In this document: positions 1 through 10,144 of the stretch, one piece after another
How positions within the stretch are numbered: the stretch's first letter is position 1
How the letters are laid out: every line of letters starts with the position of its first letter
NCBI GenBank assembly: GCA_035504215.1
Contig: DATJSI010000002.1
Span: 31,729-95,728 of the forward strand
DNA from: Mycobacteriales bacterium
GTDB taxonomy: Bacteria > Actinomycetota > Actinomycetes > JAFAQI01
Reading direction: 5' to 3'
DNA: 64,000 nucleotides
The notes under the pieces: generated by a model
Seen by the model: the letters and a program-made list of their open reading frames with translations, nothing else
What the model was told of the DNA's origin: nothing
Databases searched by the model: none
Made by a program: the position numbers and the translations under genes

Positions 1-9
1 CGTCCGCCC

Positions 10-807
10 GTGGCCGGTGATCTGCGCACCCTGCTGGCCGATTTGAAGGCGGAGTCCGACGACCTCGACCACGTCGTGGCCTCGGGCGGACCCGACGCGC
101 CCGCGACCCCAACTCCCGCGGTCGGCTGGTCGGTCGGCGACACGATCGGGCACCTGTGGTTCTTCGACCGGCAGGGCCGGCGCGCGCTGGACAACCCGGA
201 GGCCTTCGCTCGCGACCGCGACGCCGTACTGGCCGATCCCCAGCGGTTCATGGCCGATCACCTGCGCCAGATCCGCCGCCTCGGAGAGTCGCTGCTGTTC
301 GCCTGGCGGGAGGAGCGCCGGCTGCTGATCGACACGCTCGAAGCGGCCGACCCGTCGACGCGAGCCCCCTGGTACGGCCCGTCCATGTCACCGATGTCGT
401 TCGCCACCGCGCGACTGATGGAAACCTGGGCGCACGGCCAGGACGTCGCCGACGCGCTCGGCGTGCACCGTCCACCCACCGACCGGATCCGCCACGTCGC
501 GTATCTCGGCGTCCTCACCCGCGGCTTCTCCTACGAGATCCACGGCCGGACCGCCCCCGACACCCCGGTGCATGTCGCGCTGACGCTTCCGAGCGGGCAG
601 CCCTGGACCAGCGGCGACCCGAGCGCCACGGACCGGATCGAGGGCCCGGCGCTGGACTTCTGCCTGCTCGTCACCCAGCGCCGGCTGGCCGACGACCTCG
701 CGCTCCGGATGACAGGGGAGGCGGCCGTGGAGTGGATGTCGCTCGCCCAGGTGTTCGCCGGGCCGCCGTCCTTCACCGACCGCAGCCGTAAGGGCCTGGG
801 TCGCTGA
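10..807 (+). CDS. TIGR03084-type metal-binding protein (maleylpyruvate isomerase/DinB-like)
   Basis: A 265-residue protein with an N-terminal mycothiol-dependent-isomerase (DinB-like) helical bundle. The stretch VGDTIGHLWFFDR carries the first histidine of the usual three-His metal site; WAHGQDVADALG supplies a later one. In actinomycetes this family is annotated only as TIGR03084 and its substrate is unknown. The GTG start lies 10 bases from the window edge, so a longer N-terminus or an upstream partner cannot be excluded. It converges on the MFS gene downstream. Family assignment is fairly sure; enzymatic role is not. Confidence 0.8.
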   Translation: MAGDLRTLLADLKAESDDLDHVVASGGPDAPATPTPAVGWSVGDTIGHLWFFDRQGRRALDNPEAFARDRDAVLADPQRFMADHLRQIRRLGESLLFAWREERRLLIDTLEAADPSTRAPWYGPSMSPMSFATARLMETWAHGQDVADALGVHRPPTDRIRHVAYLGVLTRGFSYEIHGRTAPDTPVHVALTLPSGQPWTSGDPSATDRIEGPALDFCLLVTQRRLADDLALRMTGEAAVEWMSLAQVFAGPPSFTDRSRKGLGR

Positions 808-836
808 CCGGCCGGCAGAGCCGCTCACCGGTCGGA

Positions 837-2327
837 TCAGCCGGGTACGGCGACCAGCTCGTCGTCCGTGCTCTCGGCGGCCGGGCGACGCCGCGGCTTC
901 ATCGTCGCCTCGGCGTCCTGGTCGTTGATCTGCCAGGCGAGCGGCACGGCAAGCAACGCGATCACTCCGGCGATACCGAATGCCCAGTGGAACGCGGCCA
1001 GGTTCGGCGCGGGATGCCCGCCTACCAGGTGCGTGACGCCGACGGTCGAGATGACCGTGGTGAGCAGGGCGACGCCGAGCGCACCGCCCAGCTGGCGAGA
1101 GGTGTTGAACAGCATCGACGCCCGGCCGGTCGCCGCCGGCGGGATGGTGGCGAAGGCGGCGGCCTGCGACGGCACGAAGATATGGGACGCCGCGACACCC
1201 ACGCCGAACATCACCAGCCGGATCACCCAGAGGTTGGTCGAGAAGCCGACGAGCGTCAGGCACGAGATCACGACCGCGAGCGCGGTGAGGCCACCGGCCA
1301 TGACCCGCCGCGGTCCGTAGTTCGCGTAGAGCCGGGTCGCCACCTGCGCGCCGGCCATGACGCCGAGCGCTTCGGGGAAGGTGCTGAGCCCGGAGCCGAG
1401 CGCGGACAGGCCGAGACCGTCCTGGAAGAACAGTGCGACGAGGTACAGGCTGCCGAGAAAACCCGCGGTCATGATGAACATGACCCCGGTCGACGTACGG
1501 AACAGATGGTTGCCCACCAACCGCAGATCGATCATCGGCTGGCTGACCCGCAGCTCGTAGCGGATGAGCGCGGCGAGCAGAACCACGCCGACCGCGCCGA
1601 GGCCGAGGATCAGCGGCGATCCCCAGCCATGGTCGGGACCCTCGGACAGCGCGTACATCAGCGAGGCGAGCCCCGCGCCGGCGAGGACGAAGCCGCCGAC
1701 GTCGAACCGCCCCGCGTCGGGCTCGCTGTGCTCGTGCAGGAACAGCAGACCGAAGACGAACGCGATCAGCCCGATCGGCACGTTGACGTAGAAGACCCAC
1801 CGCCATGACACGTCCGTGACCAGCAGGCCGCCGAGCACCGGGCCGAGGGCCGGCGCGAACGCGGTGGGCACGACGAGGATCCGTGACGCCCGCACCCGCT
1901 CGGCGGGTGGGAAGGTCCGGAACAGCATGGCCATCCCGACGGGGGTGAGCATGCCGCCGCCGACACCCTGGAGGATCCGGAACACGACCAGCTCGCCGAG
2001 GCTCTGGGACAGCCCGCAGAGCGCGGAGGCGATGGTGAAGATCGCGAGTGCGAGCAGGAAGATCCGCTTCATCCCGTAGCGGTCACCGAGCCAGCCCGAA
2101 GCGGGGATGAACACCGCGAGGCTGACCAGGAAGCCGACGACGACACTGTCGATGTTCGCCGGGTTGACCGAGAAGTCACGCGCCAGCGTCGGAAGGGCGA
2201 CGTTGACGATCGTGATGTCCATGATCGCCATGAACATCGCCATGACGAAGACGATGCTCACGGAGACTTTGGGATTCAGGCGATGAGCAAGCACAACAGT
2301 TGCCAACCCTAGAGCGGTGGGGAGCAT
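837..2327 (-). CDS. MFS drug transporter, DHA2 (EmrB/QacA) family
   Basis: A 496-residue integral membrane protein of the length and layout of 14-TM DHA2 proton antiporters. The loop after the second helix carries GWLGDRYGMKRIF, the MFS motif A. The first helix includes MDITIVNVALPTLARDF, the classical DHA2 signature (D and R/N residues near the cytosolic face). The likely role is proton-driven export of hydrophobic cations or drugs across the cytoplasmic membrane; substrate unknown. It is transcribed alone and stops 29 bp from the convergent upstream gene. The start may be one of several near Met codons in the first 35 residues. Confidence 0.9.
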   Translation of the reverse strand: MLPTALGLATVVLAHRLNPKVSVSIVFVMAMFMAIMDITIVNVALPTLARDFSVNPANIDSVVVGFLVSLAVFIPASGWLGDRYGMKRIFLLALAIFTIASALCGLSQSLGELVVFRILQGVGGGMLTPVGMAMLFRTFPPAERVRASRILVVPTAFAPALGPVLGGLLVTDVSWRWVFYVNVPIGLIAFVFGLLFLHEHSEPDAGRFDVGGFVLAGAGLASLMYALSEGPDHGWGSPLILGLGAVGVVLLAALIRYELRVSQPMIDLRLVGNHLFRTSTGVMFIMTAGFLGSLYLVALFFQDGLGLSALGSGLSTFPEALGVMAGAQVATRLYANYGPRRVMAGGLTALAVVISCLTLVGFSTNLWVIRLVMFGVGVAASHIFVPSQAAAFATIPPAATGRASMLFNTSRQLGGALGVALLTTVISTVGVTHLVGGHPAPNLAAFHWAFGIAGVIALLAVPLAWQINDQDAEATMKPRRRPAAESTDDELVAVPG

Positions 2328-2370
2328 TCCTCCCAGCGGGTTTCGGGCAGGTGAACAGTGCTGGGCCGCG

Positions 2371-3228
2371 CTAGCCGCGCTCCAGCCACCCGGTGATCAA
2401 CCAGTGCGCGATCGACGCCGAGCCCGGCATCCGGCCCTCGCCGCGCTCCAGCTCCTCCCGCGTGAACCAGCGCACGTCCTCGAGCTCGCCGTCGAGCGAG
2501 CGCACCTCGCCGCCGACCACCCGCGCCTCGAAGCCGAGCATCAGTGAGGCTGGAAACGGCCACGGCTGGCTCGCGCGGTAGACCACGTCGTCGACCGTCA
2601 CGCCGGTCTCCTCGAAGACCTCCCGATGAACGGCCGCCTCGGCCGATTCCCCCGACTCGACGAAGCCCGCGATCGTCGAGTACCGGCCGGCCGGCCAGAC
2701 CGGCTGCCGGCCGAGCAGTGCGCGGTCCGCGCCGTCGTGCAGCAGCACGATGACCGCCGGGTCGGTGCGCGGGAAGTGCTGGGACCCGTCGACATCGCAA
2801 CGGCGCGACCAACCGGCCTGGATCACACGGGTCGGCGAGCCGCAGCGCGGACAGTGCGTGTGGGTGGCATGCCAGTTGGTGAGGGCGACCAGGGTCACGA
2901 GCAGGCCGGCGTCACGATCGCTCAGTGCCGATCCGGCTTCCCGCAGCCCCAGCGCTCTGGCGCCCAGCTTGCGTGGCAGCTCCCCCAAGGTCCCCCAGAC
3001 CGCAACCCCGTCGTCGTCGACGCCGAGCAGCAACCGGTCGCCGGCCACCTCGCCCGGCTCGACCAGGACCAGCGAAGGCCCGGCGTCGTCGATCGAGACG
3101 TGGCCTTCGGCGTCGAGAACGAGCAGGCGGCCGTGCTCCCACGCCGTCGCCAGCCACGCGTCGTCGTCCCGCCTGATCGCCGCGCGGTCGATCGCCGTGC
3201 GCGACAACGTCGGTACGGCGGACACCAC
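2371..3228 (-). CDS. nudC: NAD+ diphosphatase / NADH pyrophosphatase NudC
   Basis: A 285-residue NudC-type Nudix enzyme that cleaves NAD(H) to NMN(H) and AMP and, in characterised relatives, removes NAD caps from RNA. Visible parts: a variable N-terminal domain, a zinc ribbon starting CPRCGSPT (around residue 120), the substrate-side FPRTDPAVI, and a full Nudix box running from GFVESGESAEAAV to REVFEETGV. The SQPWPFPASLMLGF loop typical of NudC follows the box. It starts with GTG and lies 58 bp after adnB, so it is probably the last gene of the repair cluster. This order is conserved in mycobacteria (Rv3199c). Confidence 0.93.
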   Translation of the reverse strand: MVSAVPTLSRTAIDRAAIRRDDDAWLATAWEHGRLLVLDAEGHVSIDDAGPSLVLVEPGEVAGDRLLLGVDDDGVAVWGTLGELPRKLGARALGLREAGSALSDRDAGLLVTLVALTNWHATHTHCPRCGSPTRVIQAGWSRRCDVDGSQHFPRTDPAVIVLLHDGADRALLGRQPVWPAGRYSTIAGFVESGESAEAAVHREVFEETGVTVDDVVYRASQPWPFPASLMLGFEARVVGGEVRSLDGELEDVRWFTREELERGEGRMPGSASIAHWLITGWLERG

Positions 3229-3286
3229 CCCGCCACCCTAGAGATCGCGGCAGCGCCGCGGCGCGCGGTCCTGGGCCTGTTCGGTG

Positions 3287-6200
3287 TCAGGCGGTGAGCA
3301 GAGCCGCCAGCTGGTCACGGTCGAGCAGCCGCTGCGGGCGCTTCACCTCGCCGGTACGGACGTAGAGGAACCCGGCCCGGACCAACTCCGGATCGACGCC
3401 GGCGAGATCGGCCCACGCCAGCCGGTAGATCGTGAGCTGCAGCGAAGCGGCCGCGAAGTCCCTCGGCACCGCGCCGGTCTTGTAGTCGATGACGTCGTAC
3501 CCGCCGTCCTCGTCGCGGTAGACCGCATCGATCCGACCGCGCACCAGCCGCCCGCCGACGACCGTCTCGAACCGTGCCTCGACCGCCACCGGGCGCCGCT
3601 CGCCCCAGCCGTCGGCGAGGAACCGGTCCTGCAGCTCGGCCAGCTCGGCGTCGGACAGGTCGGCGTCCTCGGCGCCCGGGAGGTCGTCCGGCTCGAGCAA
3701 GGGGGCGGCGCCATAGAGCGCTTCGACCCAGCGGTGGAACCGCGAGCCGCGCTTGGCCTGCACGACCGGTCGGGCCGGCAGCGGCCGGGCGAGTGAGGCG
3801 GCGAAGGCGTCCGGATCCTGCGCCAGCGCCACCACCTGGCTGGTGGTCAGCCGAGCCGGCAACGCCACGTCGATCGTCGTACGACGGCGGCGGCGGATCT
3901 CCTCGACCAGCAGGTCAGCGTCGCGGCGCCAGCCCTCGGCGGTAACCAACGCCGTGCCGGCCAGGTCCGGCCGGTTCGTCACGACCGCTGAGGAGACCAT
4001 GGCCGCGGCGGCGCGGCGGTGCTCGAGCCGGGCTGCGTCGGGCGCGACCGGCCACGGCACATCGTCGCGCGACGCTTCGACCAGCTCGTTGACGGCTTCC
4101 TCGTCGGGGTCCTCGCACCAGTCGTCGATGCGCACCGTCGGCGCGCCGAGCGAGCTCACCTCTTCGAGGAACACCGATGGCGTCATCCGCTCGCGCCGGG
4201 TCTCGCTCCAGACGTAGCCGGACAGCCACAGCTGGTGGCGGGCGCGCGTCATCGCGACATACGCCAGCCGGCGTTCCTCGGCGGCAGCGTCCGCGCCGCA
4301 GGCATCCTTGAAGGCGTCGAGGTCCGGCGTGGCGTAGCCGGTGAGGCTCGGCAAGTCGACCCAGTCCCCGCGGCAGCGAAACGGCAGGACATGGGCGGCA
4401 GTCGTCCACGCGCGCCGGCCGCGGTCCGACGGGAAGACGCGATGAACCAGGCCCGGGATCGCGACCGCGTCCCATTCGAGGCCCTTGGCGGCATGGACGG
4501 TCATGAGCTTGACGGTGTCGGCGTCCGAGCCGGACGCGACGTCGAGGCCATCCTCGTTCTCCGCCGCGGCGCGCAGGAAGGCAAGGAAGGCGCCAAGGTC
4601 GGACTCGCCTTCCAGCCCGCTGAAGTGAGCCGCGACGTCGAGAAAGGAATGCACGTTGGCCAGGCGGGCGAGTGCGAGCGCGGGGTCGGCCGCCTCGATC
4701 TCGACCTCCAGCCCGCTGCCACGCACGACCTCCGCGATCACGTCGACGATCGGCTGCCCGGCCAGCGTCCGCAGCCGGCGGATCTCCCCCACGAACCGGG
4801 CCAGCCGCTCGCGAGCCTCCTCGGACAGCGCGGCTGGTCCCGGCGACTCGGCGGCCTCGAGGAGCGACGGCACCTCGACCGGGTCCACCGAGGCGGTCGC
4901 GGCTTCGAGCGCCTCCTCGAGGTGTCCCGCAACCGCCTGCTCGTCGGCCACCTCGGAGCCGGCGCTCGGGTCGCTCGCCCTCGGCTCGCCGCCGGCCGGC
5001 TCGGCAGCGCTGGTCGCGGGCTCGGCGACCGGGCCGATCGGCCGCAGCCGGGCCAGGTAGCCGGCGCGCGCACCGAGCGCGGCGAGGTCGCGCACCCCGA
5101 TCCGCCACCGCGGACCGGTGAGCAGCCGCACCGCGGCGGCGTTCGCGGTGACGTCCTGCAGCAGGGCCAGTACGGAGACGATGTCGCTGACCTCGGGCAT
5201 GGCGAGCAGGCCGCCGAGCCCGACCACCTCGACCGGGATGTCGCGCTCGACCATCGCGCGATGCAGTCGGGCAAAGTCCATCCGCCGCCGCGCGAGGACG
5301 GCGATCTCGCCGTACCGCGTGCCGGCGGCGTGCGCCGCAACGATCCGGGCCGCCAAGCCGTTCGCCTCATCGAGTGCAGTCAGCGGCCGGCTCACGACCA
5401 CCTCCCCCGCGTCCGCAGCGCCACGACGCGGCCGCAGGCGCAGCCCGTCGGCGACGGCACCGCGCTCGGCGAGCGCCTGCGCGAGTGGCTCGGCGATCCG
5501 GTTGGCCGCGTCGAGAATCCGGCCGTCGCAGCGGAAGCTGGTAGCCAGGGTGAGGCGCTCGCGGGGCTGATCGCCGGCGCGGGTCGGGAAGTGCTCGTCG
5601 AAGCGGGTGATGTTGCTCAGCGACGCCCCGCGCCATCCGTAGATGGACTGGTTCGCGTCACCCACCGCCGTCACAGGATGGCCGTCGCCGAACAGCGCGC
5701 TCAGCAGGATCCGTTGTGCGACGCCGGTGTCCTGGTACTCGTCGAGCACGACGACGGAGAACCGCTGCCGCTCGAGGGCGATCACCTCGGGCGCCGCCTC
5801 GACGATCCGGCAGGCGAGCGCGACCTGGTCGCCGAAGTCGATCAGGTCGAGCCGGCTCTTCTCCTCGTCGTAGGCCGCCACGAGACCGAGCAGCTCATCA
5901 CGGGCCAGGGTGTGCTCCACGATGTCCCGCGCACCCTTGACCGTCTTCGGAATCGCGGCGATCTCTTTGCGCACCCGCTCATCGTGGTTGCGGATCTCGT
6001 CCGCGGACGCCAGATGATCGGCCATGTCGGCGGCGAGTGCGACGACGAGGTTCGCGACGTAGGCGGTGGTCCAGTTCAGGTGCGAGAACGGGCCAGGCGC
6101 CCTGGTCGCGACCCGCATCGCGAGCTGCCACTGCACGGCCTCGGACATGAGCGTCGCCCCCGGCTCCCGCCCGATGCGCAACGCATGGTCGCGGACCAGT

Positions 6201-6565
6201 GTGGCGGCGTACGAGTGGTAGGTCGCAACGGTCGGCTCGTCGTCGTAGGAGTCGATGTCGTGGGTGAGCGGCAGGTCGAGACGCCGCGGGAGCCGGGCCA
6301 GGCATCGTCGCACCCGCTCGGCCAGCTCGCCCGCCGCCTTGTTGGTGAAGGTGAGCCCCAGGATCTGCGCGGGCGGCACCTTGTGGAAGGCAACCGCGTG
6401 CACCACCCGCGCGGCCATCACCATCGTCTTGCCGGAGCCGGCGCCGGCAGTGACGAGCTGCGGCGTCAGCGGCGCGGTGATGCAGGCCAGCTGCTCGGCG
6501 GTGAAGTCCACCGCGAGCAGCTCGCGCAGGTAATCGCCGGACGCGTCCGGCTGCCAGCCGGTCAC
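3287..6565 (-). CDS. adnB: ATP-dependent helicase-nuclease subunit AdnB
   Basis: A 1092-residue UvrD-type helicase with a C-terminal RecB-type nuclease. Walker A TAGAGSGKT is near residues 39-47; the DEXX box is VVLDEYQDT; GDANQSIYGWRGA is motif III; RLAYVAMTRARHQLWL is motif VI. The nuclease has GRIDAVYRDEDG, VIDYKTG and QLTIYR, the D-(D/E)XK-Q-Y layout. In mycobacteria AdnA and AdnB form a heterodimeric motor-nuclease that resects double-strand breaks. A start at 6628 is open, but GTG at 6565 gives a 4-bp GTGA overlap with the adnA stop, so I prefer it. Residues about 520-600 form an acidic, low-complexity insert. Confidence 0.9.
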   Translation of the reverse strand: MTGWQPDASGDYLRELLAVDFTAEQLACITAPLTPQLVTAGAGSGKTMVMAARVVHAVAFHKVPPAQILGLTFTNKAAGELAERVRRCLARLPRRLDLPLTHDIDSYDDEPTVATYHSYAATLVRDHALRIGREPGATLMSEAVQWQLAMRVATRAPGPFSHLNWTTAYVANLVVALAADMADHLASADEIRNHDERVRKEIAAIPKTVKGARDIVEHTLARDELLGLVAAYDEEKSRLDLIDFGDQVALACRIVEAAPEVIALERQRFSVVVLDEYQDTGVAQRILLSALFGDGHPVTAVGDANQSIYGWRGASLSNITRFDEHFPTRAGDQPRERLTLATSFRCDGRILDAANRIAEPLAQALAERGAVADGLRLRPRRGAADAGEVVVSRPLTALDEANGLAARIVAAHAAGTRYGEIAVLARRRMDFARLHRAMVERDIPVEVVGLGGLLAMPEVSDIVSVLALLQDVTANAAAVRLLTGPRWRIGVRDLAALGARAGYLARLRPIGPVAEPATSAAEPAGGEPRASDPSAGSEVADEQAVAGHLEEALEAATASVDPVEVPSLLEAAESPGPAALSEEARERLARFVGEIRRLRTLAGQPIVDVIAEVVRGSGLEVEIEAADPALALARLANVHSFLDVAAHFSGLEGESDLGAFLAFLRAAAENEDGLDVASGSDADTVKLMTVHAAKGLEWDAVAIPGLVHRVFPSDRGRRAWTTAAHVLPFRCRGDWVDLPSLTGYATPDLDAFKDACGADAAAEERRLAYVAMTRARHQLWLSGYVWSETRRERMTPSVFLEEVSSLGAPTVRIDDWCEDPDEEAVNELVEASRDDVPWPVAPDAARLEHRRAAAAMVSSAVVTNRPDLAGTALVTAEGWRRDADLLVEEIRRRRRTTIDVALPARLTTSQVVALAQDPDAFAASLARPLPARPVVQAKRGSRFHRWVEALYGAAPLLEPDDLPGAEDADLSDAELAELQDRFLADGWGERRPVAVEARFETVVGGRLVRGRIDAVYRDEDGGYDVIDYKTGAVPRDFAAASLQLTIYRLAWADLAGVDPELVRAGFLYVRTGEVKRPQRLLDRDQLAALLTA

Positions 6566-9500
6566 GTCACGACCTGCCCGCCCTCGTCCTGCGCCGGGCA
6601 GGAGGTCTTGAACCGGCAGCGCCGGCACGCCTCACTCGGCCGGGCCGGGAACGTCTCGGTGCGAATGCCCTCGGCGATCCCGCCGATCATCTCCTCGACC
6701 CACACATCGCCGGGCTCCAGCGCATCCTGATGCTGGACGCGCGCGTCGCCCCGCAACGCGTCCCGCAGCTGCAACAGCTCGGCACCGCCAGGAGTGCTGG
6801 ACCAGTCCGCGAAAGCACCGCCGCGCACCGCGAGCTGGTAGACCCCGAGCTGCGGATCGGTGGCAACCTCGCCCTTGGGCGGAGCGTGCTTGCCGGTCTT
6901 CAGGTCGACGACCACCATGCGGCCCTCGTCGTCGAGCTCGATCCGGTCCGCGCGCCCGTGAATGACGATGTCGTCCCCGATGGGTACGTCGAATCCCTGC
7001 TCGGCGGCGACGCAACGCCGCGGGTCCTGCTCATGCCAGGCGAGGAACCGCGTCAATGCCGCTTCGGCTTCGATCCGGTCGCGCGCGGCCTGCCAGCGAG
7101 CGTCGTACGGAAGCTGCGACCAGACCTCGTCCAGCCGGGCAAGCAAGGCGTCGAGCTCGGGCGGCAGCTCACCGACCACGACCGCCTCCGCGAGGGCGTG
7201 GACGATCGACCCGAATCCCTGCGCCGTGGAGGTCGACTCCTTCGCCTTCACCTCGCGATCGAGGAACCACTCGCGCGGGCAGCGGGTGAACGCCGACGCC
7301 GCCGAGCCGGACAGGTCGATGGGGCGGTCAGCCGGTCGGACCGGGACCGCACCGGAGGTGAGGTCGGCCAGCCCCCACCAGCTCGACGGGGCGGCCGCCG
7401 GGACCAGCGGGACGCCGTCGTCGTCGACCGCTGCGGCGAGCTCGGCCAGGCATCTCGCCGCCTCGCGGCGAAGCGCATCGTCGCTCCCGGGATCCTCCAG
7501 GCAACGCCGCAGCCGGGCCACGAGCGAGCCGGACGACAGCACATTGGTCTGCGCCGGAAGCACCGGCGGCGCCTCGAGGCCGGTCTCGTCAAGGAAGCGT
7601 GACGGCCGCTCGCTGAGATCGTCGGTGCCCGACGTCGCGGTCAACACCAGCCGCTGGCGGGCCCGCGTGACGGCGACATAGAACAGCCGACGCTCATCGA
7701 CCAGCAGCGCCGTCGATGACGCGGGATCGCGCGGACCGGACCGGTCCAGCGCATCTGCGTCGAGCAACGAGCCGCGCCGGCGCAGGTCGGGCCAGACTCC
7801 TTCCTGCAGGTCCGCAACGACGACGAAGTCCCACTCGAGGCCCTTGGCGCGGTGCGCCGTGAGCAGCCGGACCGAGCCGGGAGCACCGGCCTTCTCCTCG
7901 TACGGCGCCGCGGGGATGTCCTGCGCCACGACCTCCTCGAGCAGCGCACCGACCGTGGCTCGCGGCTGGCGGTCCTCGAGCCGGGCGGCGGTGTCGAACA
8001 GCGCGAGCACGGCGTCGAGGTCGCGATCCGCGGCGCGCCCGGTCGCGTCCGGCGCCAGCGCCGCAGCTGACAGCCGGCGGGCCCAGTCGGAGCCGTCCCA
8101 GAGCTCCCACAGCACCTCGGCAGGTGTCCCGCCGGCCGACGCGACCCGCTCGGCCTCAGCGAGCAGCGAGGTCAGCCGGCGGACCGGCGCGGCGACCCAG
8201 TCCTCGACCGCGTCGAGGTCCTTCGGGTCGTCGACCAGGTCACAGATGAGGACCGCGGACGGCCGGACCGCTTCACCACCGGCGCGGGCGAGGACGCGCA
8301 ACCGGCGACCGAGGGCCCGCAGCTGCGCGGGCGTCGCTCCGCCGAGCGGCGACATCAGCAAGGTGCGCACCGCGTCGGGATCGAGCCGTCGGCGTCGCAG
8401 CTGAGCCGGCCGGCTGCGATCCGCCACGATCTCGAGCGCGCGCAGCAGAGGCGCGACCGCAGGGTCACGCGACAGCAGCAGCTCGTCCGCAGCGACCGAC
8501 ACGGGAACGCCCGAAGCGACCAGCGCGCGGCGCACCACCGGAATGCTGCGGGCACCGGACCGGACGAGCACGGCCATCTGCGACCACGGAACCTCGTCGA
8601 TCAGGTGCGCCCGACGAAGCAGGTCGGCGATGCCGCTGACCTGTGCTCCGACGGAGGAATACAACCGGATCTCCGGCGGGATCAGGCTGACCGGCCCGGC
8701 CGGCTGCAGCCCACGATGCGCGGCGCGCTGGCTGCCCAGCCGACCGAGCGGGATCCGCTCGGCCACCGTTCGCGAGAGTCGGACAAGGTCCGGGCCCGAG
8801 CGCCGGCACACGCCGAGCGTCATGACCTGCGCTGGCGTCTCGTCCGCGTTACGGAACCGGTCGGGGAAGTCGATGATCCCGCTGACGTCGGCACCGCGGA
8901 AGCCGTAGATGGACTGGTCGGGATCGCCGACGACGACGAGCAGCCGCCCATCCCCTACGATCCGCCCGAGCAGCTGCTCCTGCGACGGGTCGGTGTCCTG
9001 GTACTCATCGACGTAGACGGCACTGAACCGCGTGCACACCTCGCGTGCACCTGTGTCGAGCAGGTCGATGGCGCGCGAGATCAGGCCGGCGTAGTCGACC
9101 TCTTCGCGAATCGCGAGCACGTCGAGGTATTCGTCCATGAACGTGCCGGCAGCGACCCACTCGGGTCGGTCGTGCTCCGCTCCGAGCCGGCGCACAGCCG
9201 GCCCGTCGAGACCACGTTCGCGGGCACGGTCGAGCAGGTCGGAGACCTCACGGGCGAACCCCCGCAGCCGCAGGGCGGGTGCGAAGCGGGCCGGCCAGCG
9301 GGTGGTGCCTTCGCCCTCGGCATTGCCGGCCAGCAGCTGATGCACGCGCAGGTCGCGCTCGGCGCCGGACAGCAGTCGCGGCAGCCGACCCGAGTCCGTG
9401 CCGCCGTAGTCGCGCAGCAGCGCGTAGCAGAAGCTGTGAAAGGTCGATGCCGCCGGCTCGGCCGTGGTCGCGCCGATCCGCGTGGCGATCCGTCCGCGCA

Positions 9501-9753
9501 GCTCGTCCGCGGCCTTGCGGCTGAAGGTCAGGACGAGCACCTGATCCTGCGACGCACCCTCCTCGACCCGGCGTACGACGGACTCCACCAGGGTGGTCGT
9601 CTTGCCGGTGCCCGGGCCGGCCAGGACGAGCAGGGGTCCCCGGTCGTGCTCGACAACCGCACGCTGTGACGGATCGAGCGCAGGGGGCTGCACGGGTGCG
9701 ACCGGAGGTCGCACCAGGCGGTAGGTGACAGCGCTCGGCACGGCGTCGATCAC
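6562..9753 (-). CDS. adnA: ATP-dependent helicase-nuclease subunit AdnA
   Basis: A 1063-residue partner of AdnB. Walker A LAGPGTGKTTT lies at residues 44-54; VYVDEYQDTDPSQ, VVGDPDQSIYGFRGAD and LFYVAVTRARQR are further helicase motifs. The C-terminal nuclease has GRADRIELDDEGRMVVV and VVDLKTG. Cysteines in TRCPREWF and, at the C-terminus, ACRRCRFKTSCP fit the AddB-type Fe-S cluster reported for mycobacterial AdnA. It is translationally coupled to adnB and lies 28 bp after the cupin gene. Assigning A versus B rests on gene order and the Fe-S cysteines, which AdnB lacks. Confidence 0.9.
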   Translation of the reverse strand: MIDAVPSAVTYRLVRPPVAPVQPPALDPSQRAVVEHDRGPLLVLAGPGTGKTTTLVESVVRRVEEGASQDQVLVLTFSRKAADELRGRIATRIGATTAEPAASTFHSFCYALLRDYGGTDSGRLPRLLSGAERDLRVHQLLAGNAEGEGTTRWPARFAPALRLRGFAREVSDLLDRARERGLDGPAVRRLGAEHDRPEWVAAGTFMDEYLDVLAIREEVDYAGLISRAIDLLDTGAREVCTRFSAVYVDEYQDTDPSQEQLLGRIVGDGRLLVVVGDPDQSIYGFRGADVSGIIDFPDRFRNADETPAQVMTLGVCRRSGPDLVRLSRTVAERIPLGRLGSQRAAHRGLQPAGPVSLIPPEIRLYSSVGAQVSGIADLLRRAHLIDEVPWSQMAVLVRSGARSIPVVRRALVASGVPVSVAADELLLSRDPAVAPLLRALEIVADRSRPAQLRRRRLDPDAVRTLLMSPLGGATPAQLRALGRRLRVLARAGGEAVRPSAVLICDLVDDPKDLDAVEDWVAAPVRRLTSLLAEAERVASAGGTPAEVLWELWDGSDWARRLSAAALAPDATGRAADRDLDAVLALFDTAARLEDRQPRATVGALLEEVVAQDIPAAPYEEKAGAPGSVRLLTAHRAKGLEWDFVVVADLQEGVWPDLRRRGSLLDADALDRSGPRDPASSTALLVDERRLFYVAVTRARQRLVLTATSGTDDLSERPSRFLDETGLEAPPVLPAQTNVLSSGSLVARLRRCLEDPGSDDALRREAARCLAELAAAVDDDGVPLVPAAAPSSWWGLADLTSGAVPVRPADRPIDLSGSAASAFTRCPREWFLDREVKAKESTSTAQGFGSIVHALAEAVVVGELPPELDALLARLDEVWSQLPYDARWQAARDRIEAEAALTRFLAWHEQDPRRCVAAEQGFDVPIGDDIVIHGRADRIELDDEGRMVVVDLKTGKHAPPKGEVATDPQLGVYQLAVRGGAFADWSSTPGGAELLQLRDALRGDARVQHQDALEPGDVWVEEMIGGIAEGIRTETFPARPSEACRRCRFKTSCPAQDEGGQVVT

Positions 9754-9781
9754 AGCATGCCGGTGTGACGGCCGCGGCTGA

Positions 9782-10144
9782 TCAGTCGTCGCGGTGCACG
9801 ATGTCCGGAGCGAAGGCGGGCAGGCAGACCGCGATGTAGTCGGCGCCCTCGGGGCCGGGGGTCGAGTAGCGGACCCATTCGCCGGCCTTGGTGTGCGCGG
9901 CCTGGCCGGCCGCGACGTCCAACTGGCCGCCCTCGTACTCGATGACGATCGCGCCGCGCAGGACGACGGTGAACTCGTCGAACTCGGGTCGCTGCCCCGG
10001 CTCGGCCCAGCCGCCGGGGCTGGTCATGTGGGCCACACTGATCCGGTCCTCGCCGGTCGCGACCCGGCCGATGTGCTCGCGGATCGTCTTCGGCGGGTGC
10101 CCCGCCGCCTCGATGATCATCGGCTGTGCGATCAGCTCAGGCAC
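9782..10144 (-). CDS. Cupin-domain protein
   Basis: A 120-residue single-domain cupin. The barrel motif begins PEFDEFTVVLRGAIVIEYEGG and continues with a GQAAHTKAGEWVRYSTPG segment; a histidine and glutamates are placed as possible metal ligands, but the first cupin motif lacks the usual HxH. Function unknown; sugar- or small-acid-binding roles are typical. Its ATG overlaps the last 8 bases of the alkyltransferase-like gene, so it is co-transcribed with the repair genes around it. Nothing in the protein itself points to DNA repair. Confidence 0.75.
   Translation of the reverse strand: MPELIAQPMIIEAAGHPPKTIREHIGRVATGEDRISVAHMTSPGGWAEPGQRPEFDEFTVVLRGAIVIEYEGGQLDVAAGQAAHTKAGEWVRYSTPGPEGADYIAVCLPAFAPDIVHRDD

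Noticed and set aside
388..1806. A 472-codon open frame on the minus strand across the first two genes
   Set aside because: It is an R/G/A-rich shadow frame of the TIGR03084 and MFS genes, both of which have clear family motifs.
4019..6730. A 903-codon plus-strand open frame opposite adnB
   Set aside because: Composition (R, G, D, V-rich, no domains) is that of an antisense shadow in high-GC DNA; adnB has full helicase and nuclease motifs.
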